Assembly (NCBI RefSeq): GCF_039871875.1
Contig: NZ_JBDPMD010000017.1
Coordinates: forward strand, 1 to 64,000
Length of the DNA: 64,000 nucleotides
Direction: 5' to 3'
DNA from: Sphaerisporangium sp039871875
Lineage (GTDB): Bacteria > Actinomycetota > Actinomycetes > Streptosporangiales > Streptosporangiaceae
Shown one piece after another: positions 41,925 through 51,180 of this stretch. The notes beneath the pieces are model-generated. The model searched no databases. It was given only the letters and a program-made list of their open reading frames with translations, and was not told the DNA's origin. The position numbers and the translations under genes were made by a program. How positions within the stretch are numbered: position 1 is the stretch's first letter; the number at the start of each line of letters is the position of its first letter.

Positions 41925-42986
41925 TCAGGATTCGAAGCCCAGTGGCAGGTACTGCTGGGCGTTCTCCTTGGTGATGGTCTCCGACGCCAGAGTGATCGAC
42001 TGCGGCACCTGGTTCTCCACGAGGTCGCTCATGCCCTTGCCCTGCGCGATGAGGCGGGCCAGCTTGATCGCCGAGGAGGCCATCGTGGGGCTGTAGGTGA
42101 CCGTGGCCTTGAGCACGCCGGAGTCGGCCTGGATGTCGCGCATGGCGTTGGCGGACCCGGCGCCGCCGACCATGAAGAACTCGTCGCGGCCGGCTTCCTT
42201 GATGGCGGCGAGCACGCCGATGCCCTGGTCGTCGTCGTGGTTCCAGATGGCGTCGATCTTCTTGTGCGCCTGGAGCAGGTTGGTCGCCACCTGGGTGCCG
42301 GACTCGACGGTGAACTTGGCGTCCTGCTGGGCGGTCACGCTGAAGCCGTAGGTCTTCAGGGCGTCGGCGAAGCCCTTGCTGCGGTCCTGGGTGAGCGGCA
42401 GCGTCGCGATGCCCTGGATCTCCAGGATCACCGGGTTCGACACCCCGGCCTGCTTGAGCTTGTCGCCGATGTAGTGGCCGGCGGCCACACCCATGCCGTA
42501 GTTGTCGCCGCCGATCCAGGTGCGGTACGACAGCTTGTCGGGGAACACCCGGTCCAGGTTGATGACCGGGATGCCGGCGTCCATCGCCTTGCGTGCCACC
42601 TGGTTGAGCTGCTCGCCGTCGTTGGGCAGGATCACCAGCGCGCCGACCTTCGCCTGGATCAGCGACTCCACCGCGGAGATCTGCTGGTTGATGTCGTTGG
42701 TCGGCTCGACCGGCTTGAACTCGACATCGGTGTACTGCTTGGCCTGGGCCTCGGCGTTCTTGGCGATGGCCGCGATCCAGCCGTGGTCGGCCGCGGGCGC
42801 GGAGAAGCCGATGACGACCTTGGTACCCGGCTGGTCGTTGTCGGTGCCCGCCGTGGTGGCCTGGGGGGCGGCCGAGGCGCTGGGAGCCGCCGCGGGTTCG
42901 TTGCTGGTGCAGGCCGTGACGAGCGCCCCTGCTCCGACCACGGCCCCGCTGACGAGGAAGCCCCGCCTGCCGACGCGCTTTTCCAT
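41925..42986 (-). CDS. Sugar ABC transporter substrate-binding protein (ribose type)
   Basis: A 353-residue family Peripla_BP_4 protein. The N-terminus has a twin Arg (GRRGFLVSG) and a lipobox-like VTAC, suggesting an exported lipoprotein, possibly by Tat. The mature core has the D-ribose-binding-protein pattern (VVIGFSAPAADHGW, LVILPNDGEQLNQVARKAMDAGIPVINLD). AAGGAG lies eight bases before the ATG. It feeds the permease and ATPase encoded upstream in the operon. Confidence 0.9.
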   Translation of the reverse strand: MEKRVGRRGFLVSGAVVGAGALVTACTSNEPAAAPSASAAPQATTAGTDNDQPGTKVVIGFSAPAADHGWIAAIAKNAEAQAKQYTDVEFKPVEPTNDINQQISAVESLIQAKVGALVILPNDGEQLNQVARKAMDAGIPVINLDRVFPDKLSYRTWIGGDNYGMGVAAGHYIGDKLKQAGVSNPVILEIQGIATLPLTQDRSKGFADALKTYGFSVTAQQDAKFTVESGTQVATNLLQAHKKIDAIWNHDDDQGIGVLAAIKEAGRDEFFMVGGAGSANAMRDIQADSGVLKATVTYSPTMASSAIKLARLIAQGKGMSDLVENQVPQSITLASETITKENAQQYLPLGFES

Positions 42987-43161
42987 GGTGTCTTTCTCCT
43001 TTTCCGGGGTGGGGGGTGTGGAACCTTCAAGGGCGACATTTCGCCCAATATCCGTTTTTTGGGGTGCGCTGGGCGCGGCGGCCCCGGGCCGCGGGATCCC
43101 CGCGGCCACACGCCGTGCCTCACGGCCCCGGTACACGCGCGGTGGCGCGCCCGGGGCCCGG

Positions 43162-44220
43162 CTAGGTGGGTGTGTTCAGGCTGCGCCTCTGGAGGAGGAC
43201 CGCGATGACGATGATCAGGCCCTTGGCGATGAGCTGGTCACTGGTGTTCAGGCCGTTCAGGATGAACAGGTTGGTGATCACCGTGAAGATCAGCAGACCG
43301 AGGATCGAGCCGATGATCGTGCCCCGGCCGCCGGTGAGCAGCGTGCCGCCGATGATGACCGCGGCGATGGCGTCCAGCTCGTACAGGTCGCCGTGGGTGC
43401 TGGAGCCGGTGGTGGTGCGCGCCATGATCAGGATGGCCGCGATGCCGCAGCACAGGCCGGACAGCGCGTAGAGGATGAGGGTGTGCCGCCGCACGTTGAT
43501 GCCTGCGAGCCGGGCCGCCTCGGGGTTGCCGCCCACGGCGTACGTGCGGCGCCCGAACGTCGTGCGGTTGAGCACCAGCCAGCCGATCGCCACCACCAGC
43601 GCGAAGATGTACACCAGCAGCGGCAGGCCGAACAGCCGGGTGGTCGACAGCTCCACCAGCGCGTTGTTGTCGGGCTGCACGAGCTGGGTCCTGCGGTCCG
43701 ACATGCGCTGCGCCAGACCGCGCGCGGCGACCAGCATCGCCAGGGTGGCGATGAACGGCACCATGCGGCCGTAGGAGATGAGGAAGCCGTTGACCAGGCC
43801 CGCGCCCGTGCCGACCAGGATGGCGCAGATCGCCATGACGACCGGCCCGTACGCCTGGGTGGCCAGCGTCGTCGCCCAGACCGAGGCCAGCGCCATGATC
43901 GCGCCCACCGACAGGTCGATGCCGCCGCCGATGATGACGAACGTCATGCCGACGGTGATCACGCCGATGGTGGCGGCCAGCGCGAGGATGCTGACGAGGT
44001 TGGAGGAGGTGGCGAAGGTGTCCGGCGCGGTCACCAGACCGACCACCGCCAGCAGGACCAGCGCCACGACCAGGCCGAGGTGGCGGGCCTGCCCGATGCC
44101 GCCGAGCACACCCGCCGCGGTGACGGGGCGCCGCGCGGGCACCTTGGTGGCGTTCTGTGGCGTGCCGGGCCCGGTGCGCAGGTCCTGCGTGCCGTCTTGC
44201 GGCGCCCGTGCGTCCGTCAC
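43162..44220 (-). CDS. Sugar ABC transporter permease (RbsC type)
   Basis: A 352-residue polytopic membrane protein with about 8-10 hydrophobic helices and the RbsC-type signature GGIDLSVGAIMALASVWA. GNPEAARLAGINVRRH is the usual cytoplasmic coupling loop. The GTG start overlaps the ATPase stop (GTGA), showing translational coupling, with GGGAG just upstream. Confidence 0.92.
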   Translation of the reverse strand: MTDARAPQDGTQDLRTGPGTPQNATKVPARRPVTAAGVLGGIGQARHLGLVVALVLLAVVGLVTAPDTFATSSNLVSILALAATIGVITVGMTFVIIGGGIDLSVGAIMALASVWATTLATQAYGPVVMAICAILVGTGAGLVNGFLISYGRMVPFIATLAMLVAARGLAQRMSDRRTQLVQPDNNALVELSTTRLFGLPLLVYIFALVVAIGWLVLNRTTFGRRTYAVGGNPEAARLAGINVRRHTLILYALSGLCCGIAAILIMARTTTGSSTHGDLYELDAIAAVIIGGTLLTGGRGTIIGSILGLLIFTVITNLFILNGLNTSDQLIAKGLIIVIAVLLQRRSLNTPT

Positions 44221-45725
44221 AACGCGCTCCCTTCCATGATCATGTCCAGTACGCGCGGCTCGTCGAGCTCGCGGGCGTCGGATTCGTGGATTACCCGGCC
44301 CTCGCGCAGCACCAGGACCCGGTCGGCGAGCCCCAGCACCTCGGGGACCTCGCTGGAGACCAGCAGGACGCCGACGCCCTCGTCGGCGAGCCGCCGGATC
44401 ACCGCGTACAGCTCGGCGCGAGCGCCCACGTCGACGCCGCGGGTGGGCTCGTCGAGCAGCAGCAGTCTGCGGCCCTCGACCAGCCAGCGGGCGAAGACCG
44501 CCTTCTGCTGGTTGCCGCCGGAGAGGGTGCGCACCGGCCGCCGCGCGTCCGGGGGACGGATGTCCAGGGTGCGCACCAGCCGCTCGGCCGCCTCACGCTC
44601 GGCGCGGCGGTCCACCCAGCCGAGCCTGGCGTACTTGCCGAGGCCGGCGATCGTGATGTTGCGCCCCACCGACTCGTTCATCAGCAGGGCCTGCGACTTG
44701 CGCTCCTCGGGCGCGAGGCCCATGCCGAGGCGGACCGCCCTGGAGGTGCTGCCGGGACGTACCGGCTCCCCGGACAGCATCACCTTGCCGGCGACGGGAC
44801 GGCGGGCGCCGTACACCGTCTCGATGATCTCCGAGCGGCCCGAGCCCACCAGGCCGGCCAGCCCGACGATCTCGCCCTCCCGCACGCTCAGCGACACGTC
44901 GGCGAAGTGGCCGGGGACGGTGAGCCCCTCGACCCGCAGCACCTCCGGCCTGCCGTCGTGCGCGCCCGGCGCGGGACGCGGGGGGAAGACGTACTCCACC
45001 TCGCGGCCGGTCATCAGCGACACGACGCGGGAGGTCGGCGTCTCCCGGGCGGGCAGGCCCACGGCGGCCGTGCGGCCGTCCTTGAGCACCGTCACCCGGT
45101 CGCCGATCTCACGGATCTCCTCCAGGCGGTGGGAGATGTAGACCACCGCCACACCCTGCTGGGTGAGGTCCCTGATCACGCGGAACAGGTTGCCCACCTC
45201 GTCGTGGGCGAGCGCGGCGGACGGCTCGTCCATGACGATCAGCCGCACGTCATGGGACAGCGCCCGGGCCATGCTGACGATCTGCATGCCCGCCGCGGAC
45301 AGCCGTCCCACCTCGATGGTGGGCCGGATCTCGCCGTGGCCGAGGCGGGCCAGCAGCTCGGCCGCGGCCTTGTTCATCCCGCTCCTGCGGGTGAAGCCGA
45401 ACGCGGCGTGCTCGTGGCCGAGGAAGATGTTCTCCGCGACCGACAGGCCCGCCACCAGGTCGAGCTCCTGGTAGATCGTCGCGATGCCCGACTTGATGGC
45501 CGCGATGGGACTCGCGAACCGCACCTCCTGGCCGCCGAAGGTGATGGTGCCCTCGTCCGGCTGGTGCGCCCCGGCGAGAATCTTGATCAGTGTGGACTTG
45601 CCGGCGCCGTTCTGGCCGAGCAGGCAGTGCACCTCTCCGGCCCGGACATCCAGGTCCACGCCGTCCAGGGCGCGCACGCCGGGGAATTGCTTGACGATGC
45701 CTCGCATGACCAACAGGTCGCTCAC
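44217..45725 (-). CDS. Sugar ABC transporter ATP-binding protein, duplicated (RbsA type)
   Basis: A 502-residue protein with two ABC domains. The N-terminal half has Walker A GQNGAGKST and Walker B LIVMDEPSA. The C-terminal half has the degenerate GLVGSGRSE Walker A, signature LSGGNQQK and Walker B LLLLDEPTRGVD. This asymmetric layout is typical of ribose/xylose/galactose importers. GTG start at 45725 after CCGGAGG. Confidence 0.92.
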   Translation of the reverse strand: MSDLLVMRGIVKQFPGVRALDGVDLDVRAGEVHCLLGQNGAGKSTLIKILAGAHQPDEGTITFGGQEVRFASPIAAIKSGIATIYQELDLVAGLSVAENIFLGHEHAAFGFTRRSGMNKAAAELLARLGHGEIRPTIEVGRLSAAGMQIVSMARALSHDVRLIVMDEPSAALAHDEVGNLFRVIRDLTQQGVAVVYISHRLEEIREIGDRVTVLKDGRTAAVGLPARETPTSRVVSLMTGREVEYVFPPRPAPGAHDGRPEVLRVEGLTVPGHFADVSLSVREGEIVGLAGLVGSGRSEIIETVYGARRPVAGKVMLSGEPVRPGSTSRAVRLGMGLAPEERKSQALLMNESVGRNITIAGLGKYARLGWVDRRAEREAAERLVRTLDIRPPDARRPVRTLSGGNQQKAVFARWLVEGRRLLLLDEPTRGVDVGARAELYAVIRRLADEGVGVLLVSSEVPEVLGLADRVLVLREGRVIHESDARELDEPRVLDMIMEGSAL

Positions 45726-45811
45726 GGGGCCTCCGGGGTGTGGGTCCCTGCGGGGGGACGGACGGTTCCTGAGATCGCGGGTGGACTCGGCTACTGAGTG
45801 GACTGGTGGGG

Positions 45812-46993
45812 CTATTGGACGGAGAACACGTGATCGCTGATCAGCCGGGCGCCCCCGATGACGCCGGCGGTGTCCCCGAGTTCGGACAGGACGATGGGCA
45901 GGTTCCCGGTGGCCAGCGGGAGTGACCTGCGGTAGATGACGCTCCTGATCTCCGCGAGCAGCACGTGGCCCAGGCGGGCCACACCCCCCGCGATGATCAT
46001 CAGGCCGGGGTTGAAGAAGCTGACCAGCCCGGCGAGCACCTGGCCGGTCTGCCGCCCGCCGTCCCGGATGAGCTGGAGGGCCACCGGGTCCCCGAGCGTC
46101 GCCGCGGCGGCGACGTCCTCCGCGGTCAGCACTCCGGTCAGGGCGAGACGTTCGGTGAGGTACGGCGACCGCGGCGCGGCGCGCACCGCCTCCCTGGCGA
46201 GCGCGGCGCCGCTGAAGTACGCCTCCAGGCAGCCGGTGTTGCCGCAGGTACAGGTCGGCCCCTGGTCGTCGACCCGCATGTGCCCGATGTCGCCCGCGCT
46301 TCCTGACACACCGCGGTAGATCTTGCCGTCGACCACGATGCCGCAGCCGACGCCCGTGCCGATCTTGATCAGCAGGAAGTCCTCCACCTGCCGGGCCAGC
46401 CCGGCGTGCAGCTCGCCGAGGGCCATGAGGTTGACGTCGTTGTCGACCTTGATGGGGCAGCCGAGCTCCTGGCTCACCATGTCCCTGACCGGGAAGCGGT
46501 CCCAGCCGGGCATGATCGGCGGGGCCACCGGGACACCCTCGGCGAAGCTCACCGGCCCTGGCACTCCGATGCCCGCGCCGTTGAGCTGGGTGAACAGCCG
46601 TTGCTCGCGCAGCTTGCGCAGCAGCTCCATCGCGCGGTCCAGCACAAGGGCCGGGCCCTGCCGCACGTCGCACAGCTCGCTGACGTGACCGAGGATCTCC
46701 AGCTCGCCGTTGGTGATCGCGACGTCGACCGAGGTCGCGCCGATGTCGATGCCCGCGAAGCGGATGTCGGGCGACAGGCGGACCATGCCCGAGCGGCGGC
46801 CGCCCCGGGACGCGGCGAGGCCCGCCTGCTCCACCAGGCCCACCTCGATGAGGCGGTCCAGTTCCAGGTTGAGCTTGGAGCGGGAAAGCTCGACGACGTC
46901 GCCGAGCTCGGCGCGTGACCGTCCACCGTCCCGCAGCAAGCGCAAAAGCGTCGCCTGATGCGCGTTCTCAGGACGCATGGGGATCCGCTTCAC
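45812..46993 (-). CDS. ROK family transcriptional repressor
   Basis: A 393-residue protein. A winged HTH (about residues 10-65, GGRSRAELGDVVELSRSKLNLELDRL) precedes a ROK sugar-kinase-like domain. FAGIDIGATSVDVAI is the phosphate loop, and GHMRVDDQGPTCTCGNTGCLEAY holds the zinc-binding CxCGxxGCLE. It heads the operon and likely represses it until a sugar binds. The GTG at 46993 is chosen because GGAGGGG lies just upstream; the ATG at 46978 is an alternative. Confidence 0.9.
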   Translation of the reverse strand: MKRIPMRPENAHQATLLRLLRDGGRSRAELGDVVELSRSKLNLELDRLIEVGLVEQAGLAASRGGRRSGMVRLSPDIRFAGIDIGATSVDVAITNGELEILGHVSELCDVRQGPALVLDRAMELLRKLREQRLFTQLNGAGIGVPGPVSFAEGVPVAPPIMPGWDRFPVRDMVSQELGCPIKVDNDVNLMALGELHAGLARQVEDFLLIKIGTGVGCGIVVDGKIYRGVSGSAGDIGHMRVDDQGPTCTCGNTGCLEAYFSGAALAREAVRAAPRSPYLTERLALTGVLTAEDVAAAATLGDPVALQLIRDGGRQTGQVLAGLVSFFNPGLMIIAGGVARLGHVLLAEIRSVIYRRSLPLATGNLPIVLSELGDTAGVIGGARLISDHVFSVQ

Positions 46994-47071
46994 AGCCCCT
47001 CCGGGGTTGGGGTGATACGCCCCTGAAGCTAGACCACTTCCGCCACCAGGTGAAGGGCTTTTCGATGACGA

Positions 47072-47094
47072 TTCATAACTTTCGCCGTTATGAA
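47072..47094. promoter_or_regulatory. Inverted repeat, ROK operator candidate
   Basis: TTCATAAC (47072-47079) and GTTATGAA (47087-47094) form a perfect 8-bp inverted repeat with a 7-bp spacer. An overlapping CTTTCG (47080-47085)/CGAAAG (47095-47100) pair adds a second symmetry. It is about 80-100 bp upstream of the ROK gene and is the only A+T-rich dyad there. Confidence 0.6.
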
Positions 47095-47172
47095 CGAAAG
47101 CTTGCTGGTTGCCGACGCCGAAAATGACCGGCGGAGTCACGGTCTCCGCCGGTCCGGTGGCGCCTTTCGCGG

Positions 47173-48066
47173 CTACAGCATGGCGCGCATCGAGGCGGCC
47201 GCCTGCTCGCCGAGAGTCGTGGGCAGGTGCGGCTCCTCGGTGAGGATGGCGTCCCAGTTCTCCGCGATGGCCTCGATGGTGAGGTCGCCGGTGCTCCAGC
47301 CGGGGCCTTCCGCGACGAAGACCCTGGCCACGCGGCCGCCGCCGACGCTGAACACCTCACCGCTGGTCTCGCAGCTCTCGTGCGCGAGGAAGGCCACCAG
47401 CGGGCTGATCTTCTCGGGGCCGAGCTTCTGCTCCAGCTCGGCAGGCAGCAGCGCCTCGGTCATGCGGGTCCACGCGATGGGGGCGATGGCGTTGGCCTTG
47501 ATGCCGGCCCGTGCGCCTTCGATGCCGAGCGTCTTGGTCAGGCCCACCAGGCCCATCTTCGCGGTGGAGTAGTTGGCCTGGCCGAAGTTGCCGAACAGGC
47601 CGGCCGGGGAGGTGGTGTTGACGATGCGGCCGTACCGCTGCTCCTTCATGTGCGGGAACACCGCGCGGCTGACGAGGAAGGAGCCGCGGACGTGCACGGC
47701 GAGCACGGCGTCGAACTCCTCGACCGTCATCTTGCCGAAGGACTTGTCCCGCAGGATGCCGGCGTTGTTGACGAGCACGTCCACCCGGCCGAACGCGTCG
47801 ATCGCGGTCCGGACGATCCCCTCGGCACCCTCGGGGGTGGCGACGCTGTCGGTGCTGGCGACCGCCTCCCCGCCGTTCTTGACGATCAGCTCGGCGACCT
47901 CCGCGGCGGGGCCGGCCGAGGCGCCGGTGCCGTCCAGCGCGCCGCCGAGGTCGTTGACGACGAGCTTGGCGCCGCGCTCGGCCAGCAGCAACGCGTGCGA
48001 TCTGCCGAGACCGTGACCCGCTCCGGTGACGATCGCGACCTTCCCGTCGAACCTCAGTTCCGGCAT
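47173..48066 (-). CDS. MFE-2-type short-chain dehydrogenase (3-hydroxyacyl-CoA dehydrogenase-like)
   Basis: A 297-residue SDR. The Rossmann motif is TGAGHGLGRSHALLLAERG, followed by the VVNDLGG signature of peroxisomal multifunctional-enzyme-2-like dehydrogenases. The catalytic triad is Ser153 (NTTSPAG), Tyr166 and Lys170 (YSTAK). Relatives act in beta-oxidation of branched or steroid CoA esters. The gene is monocistronic and divergent from a DapB-like gene. No KstR consensus is present in its promoter, so membership of the sterol pathway is only plausible. Confidence 0.88.
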   Translation of the reverse strand: MPELRFDGKVAIVTGAGHGLGRSHALLLAERGAKLVVNDLGGALDGTGASAGPAAEVAELIVKNGGEAVASTDSVATPEGAEGIVRTAIDAFGRVDVLVNNAGILRDKSFGKMTVEEFDAVLAVHVRGSFLVSRAVFPHMKEQRYGRIVNTTSPAGLFGNFGQANYSTAKMGLVGLTKTLGIEGARAGIKANAIAPIAWTRMTEALLPAELEQKLGPEKISPLVAFLAHESCETSGEVFSVGGGRVARVFVAEGPGWSTGDLTIEAIAENWDAILTEEPHLPTTLGEQAAASMRAML

Positions 48067-48195
48067 GCCCGCTCACCTTTCAGGAGAACAAACTTCTAGT
48101 GGTTCCCTACGATAACGCGCCGTTCCCTCGGCCCCCAGAAGTGGAAGCCGTTATAAACCGCACGGTTGCGGACAGTGATCGGCAAGGTGAATTTC

Positions 48196-48204
48196 TGCTA
48201 TAGT
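48196..48204 (+). promoter_or_regulatory. Extended -10 promoter element TGCTATAGT
   Basis: TGC-TATAGT is a good extended -10 element in the 226-bp divergent region, about 90 bp upstream of the DapB-like gene. No strong -35 is seen at normal spacing. Confidence 0.4.
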
Positions 48205-48292
48205 TTTGCCCTGCGTGGGGCATGGGCCGACGGAGGCCCGGCGGCCGGATCCCCGGCCGGTGGCCCCGTCCGGGACCGGGCCGGAGGCCTCC

Positions 48293-49345
48293 ATGCCCGC
48301 ACCTCTCCGTGTCATCCAGTGGGCCACCGGCGCCGTCGGCGGCTACGCGCTGCGCAGCGTCATCACCCGGCCGGAGTTCGAGCTGACCGGGGTGCTCGTC
48401 TACGACCCCGACAAGATCGGCCTGGACGCCGGCCCGCTCGTCGGCCTCCCCGAGACCGGCGTCCTCTGCGACGACGACGTCGACCGCGTGCTCGCCACCG
48501 ACGCCGACTGCGTGCTCCACATGCCCCTGCCCGCCGCGTACTTCGGCGGCGACTACACCGCCGACCTGGAAACCGTCTGCGCCCTGCTCTCCTCGGGCAA
48601 GAACGTCATCACCACCACCGGTTTCATCTACCCGCAGGTCTACGGCCCCGTGGTCGTCGACCGCCTGGAGTCCGCCTGCCGCGCCGGCGGCACCTCCGTC
48701 TACGGCACCGGCATCAACCCCGGCTTCATGAGCGACCTGCTCCCCCTGACCCTGAGCGCCCTGTCCACCCGCCTGGACCACATCTACGTCCGCGAGTCCT
48801 CCGACTTCGTCGGCCACCCCTCCCGCCAGATCGTCATGGACCTCATCGGCTTCGGCCGCGCCCCCAAGGAATACGCCCAGGCCGTGCGCCCCTTCCGCAC
48901 CGTCCAGCGGGCCCTCTTCTCGGAAAGCGTCCAGTTGGTCACCCACGCCTTGGGCGTGGACCTCGACGAGGTCGAGGAGACCGACGAATACGACCTCGCC
49001 ACCGAGGAGTTCGACATCACCGCCGGCACCATCCGCCCCGGCACGGTGAGCGCCTCCCGCTGGATCTTCTCCGGCCTGGTCCGCGGCCGCCCCTTCATGA
49101 CCGTCGAATGCGTCTACAAGTCCCACGCCACCAAGGTCCACCGCTGGCCCACCCCCGGCTTCGCCCTGCACATCGAAGGCATCCCCCAACTGACCGTGAC
49201 CATCGACGAGATATCCCACGGCCTGGCCGGCGCCGCCGCCCACGCCGTCAACTCCATCACCCCCGTCTGCCAGTCATCCCCCGGCATCCAGACCCCGTTG
49301 ACCCTCCCCCTGACCACCGGCCACGGCACCGCCCACCTCCCCTGA
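48293..49345 (+). CDS. DapB-like NAD(P)-dependent amine/imine dehydrogenase family protein
   Basis: A 350-residue protein with an N-terminal dihydrodipicolinate-reductase-like Rossmann domain (RVIQWATGAVGGYALRSVITRP) and the family motif YGTGINPGFMSDLLPLTLS. Similar actinobacterial proteins are annotated as DapB-N-terminal or diaminopentanoate-dehydrogenase-like. Lysine biosynthesis is unlikely because the DapB C-terminal motif is missing. GGAGG lies five bases before the ATG at 48293. The substrate is unknown. Confidence 0.8.
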   Translation: MPAPLRVIQWATGAVGGYALRSVITRPEFELTGVLVYDPDKIGLDAGPLVGLPETGVLCDDDVDRVLATDADCVLHMPLPAAYFGGDYTADLETVCALLSSGKNVITTTGFIYPQVYGPVVVDRLESACRAGGTSVYGTGINPGFMSDLLPLTLSALSTRLDHIYVRESSDFVGHPSRQIVMDLIGFGRAPKEYAQAVRPFRTVQRALFSESVQLVTHALGVDLDEVEETDEYDLATEEFDITAGTIRPGTVSASRWIFSGLVRGRPFMTVECVYKSHATKVHRWPTPGFALHIEGIPQLTVTIDEISHGLAGAAAHAVNSITPVCQSSPGIQTPLTLPLTTGHGTAHLP

Positions 49346-49375
49346 ACCTGCCGTACGGTGGCCGGGCCTTCGAGG

Positions 49376-49972
49376 TCACCGGCCGGTGCGCAAGCGGGCC
49401 AGGTGGGTGGCGATCTCGTGCACCTCGGTGCGCTGGGTGGACGCCAGGGTGCGGGCGATGTCCCTGGTGGTGCGGTCCTTGCCCTCGTCGCGGGCCTTCT
49501 CCGCGAGGAGCATGCCGTAACCGGTGTGCCGCGCCACCGTGGTGAGCCACAGCTTGTCGAAGTCGGCGCCCTTCTTCCCCCGGAGCACGACAAGCTGGGC
49601 GTCCGTCACCATGCCCGGCATGTTGTGCATCGGCGGGTTGCTCGCGTCCGGAACGGTGAACTCCCACGCCCGCAGCCGCCCCGCCAGCACCTCGACCCGC
49701 GACGCCTCCGCCGTCGTGACCTCCCGGGCGAGTTCCCTGACATACGGATCCTCCCCCCGCCCCTCCACCAACCCCGCCAGCGTGACCGCCTGCCGATCAT
49801 GCAAGATCATCTCCCGGCAGAACAGCACATCGGTCAGGTTGTACGGCAGGTCGGCCTCGGTCACCTCCCGAGGCCCTCCCGAAGGCACGGCGGCCCCCGC
49901 GGGCACCCCCGCACACCCCGTCAGCGCCAGCACCGCCACAACCCCGGCGACCAGCCCACGGCCACCCTTCAT
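49376..49972 (-). CDS. DUF305 family lipoprotein
   Basis: A 198-residue secreted protein. The signal peptide ends with lipobox ALTGC. The mature domain has the DUF305 (ferritin-like helical) pattern, with FCREMILHDRQAVTLAG and a C-terminal LLAEKARDEGKDRTTRDIA. A Met/His-rich patch (MHNMPGM) may bind copper. The ATG at 49972 has GAGG six bases upstream; an upstream in-frame start would bury the signal peptide. It lies end-to-end with the DapB-like gene. Confidence 0.8.
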   Translation of the reverse strand: MKGGRGLVAGVVAVLALTGCAGVPAGAAVPSGGPREVTEADLPYNLTDVLFCREMILHDRQAVTLAGLVEGRGEDPYVRELAREVTTAEASRVEVLAGRLRAWEFTVPDASNPPMHNMPGMVTDAQLVVLRGKKGADFDKLWLTTVARHTGYGMLLAEKARDEGKDRTTRDIARTLASTQRTEVHEIATHLARLRTGR

Positions 49973-50049
49973 CGGCACCTCGCTCCCTCCGGACACCCGG
50001 AGATACGCGCCCATCCCCCGCCGCGTTCACCCGACTTCCCGCCCTGGGA

Positions 50050-51132
50050 TCAGGTCGCCGGGTACCAGAGGTCGGGAGGGCCGGGGACGGGGTGGATCCG
50101 GGCTTGGACGTGCAGGTGGACCAGGTGGGCGAGGGTCTCGTTGTTGGCGGCCCGGCGCATGAACGGAGGGATCTGGGACCAGGGGCGGGACCAGGTCAGG
50201 GATTCGGCCACGGACCAGCAGGTGATGCCGTCGGCCGAGTGGACGACCTTCTCGATCTCCGCCAGGCGGTCGGCGTGGTGGGCCGTCACGTGGTCCACGC
50301 GGGCCGACAGTTCCAGGAAGCGGTACTCGTGGGCGGGGAGGACCTCGTCCACCGGGAGGTCGCGGACGGAGCTCAGGGCGGTCAGGTAGTCGGCCAGGGG
50401 GTTGGGGGCCGACTGGGGGTGGACGGCGACGATGGGGGTGATCCTCGCGAGAACGTGGTCGCCGGAGAACAGGAGCCTGCGGGCAGGGGACGTGAAGCAC
50501 AGGTGGCCGGGGGAATGGCCGGGCGTCCAGATGGCCTTGAGGTCCCAGCCGGGGAGGTCCAGCGTCGTGCCGTCCTCGATGAGGCGGTCGGGACCGGCCA
50601 TCGTGACGTAGTGCCTGATCATCATGGAGGCACCGGCCAGCTCGTCGAGCATGGAGGACGGGACGCCGGAGCGGAGCAGGGACACGCGTTCGCGGGCCAC
50701 GAGGTCCTCGATGGCGGAGTCGTCGTAGCGGTCGTGCAGCAGGGCGGCGTCGGCCGGGTGCAGGCCGATCCACGCACCGGAGGCCTCGCGGACGCGACCC
50801 GCGAGGCCGTAGTGGTCGGGGTGGATGTGGGTGACCAGCACGGCCCGCACGTCGGTCATCGCGTACCCGGCGACCGCCAGGCCGTCGCTCAGGGCGGTGT
50901 ACGCCTCGTCGGTGTTCCATCCGGCGTCGATGAGGGCGACGCCGCCGGGCAGTTCCAGCGCGTACACCAGCACGTACCGCAGGGGGTTCACGGGGATCGG
51001 CACGGGGATGGACCACAGGCCGGGGCGCACGCGTTCCACCACGGGCATGCCCCCGCCGACCCACGCGGCCCGTTGCTCCTCGCTGGCCGGCGTGACCCGC
51101 CGCACCGGCCGTCCCGCGCGTCCGTCGGACAT
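50050..51132 (-). CDS. Metallo-beta-lactamase-fold hydrolase (copy 2)
   Basis: A 360-residue MBL-fold protein. Metal motifs are THIHPDHYGLAG, IWTPGHSPGHLCF and FSGDHVLARITP. It is clearly paralogous to the copy coupled to fadA5 at 14058 (shared VPIPxNPLxYxLVYAxExPGG and DAGWN segments). It is the last gene of an ArsR-MFS-MBL run. The ATG at 51132 follows GGGAG. The substrate is unknown; a thioesterase, lactonase or glyoxalase-like activity is possible. Confidence 0.85.
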   Translation of the reverse strand: MSDGRAGRPVRRVTPASEEQRAAWVGGGMPVVERVRPGLWSIPVPIPVNPLRYVLVYALELPGGVALIDAGWNTDEAYTALSDGLAVAGYAMTDVRAVLVTHIHPDHYGLAGRVREASGAWIGLHPADAALLHDRYDDSAIEDLVARERVSLLRSGVPSSMLDELAGASMMIRHYVTMAGPDRLIEDGTTLDLPGWDLKAIWTPGHSPGHLCFTSPARRLLFSGDHVLARITPIVAVHPQSAPNPLADYLTALSSVRDLPVDEVLPAHEYRFLELSARVDHVTAHHADRLAEIEKVVHSADGITCWSVAESLTWSRPWSQIPPFMRRAANNETLAHLVHLHVQARIHPVPGPPDLWYPAT

Positions 51133-51180
51133 CCGTGCTCCCTTCGGGGGGTGGGACACGATTCTGCCCCGGCGGCAGAA

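Noticed and set aside
42502..45141. An 879-codon plus-strand frame across the sugar ABC genes
   Set aside because: It spans the gap between genes and runs opposite three recognisable transporter genes; no motif.
48087..48101. GAACAAACTTCTAG before the MFE-2-type dehydrogenase as a possible KstR box
   Set aside because: Half-site spacing is wrong and GTT is missing, so it does not fit TnnAACnnGTTnnA.
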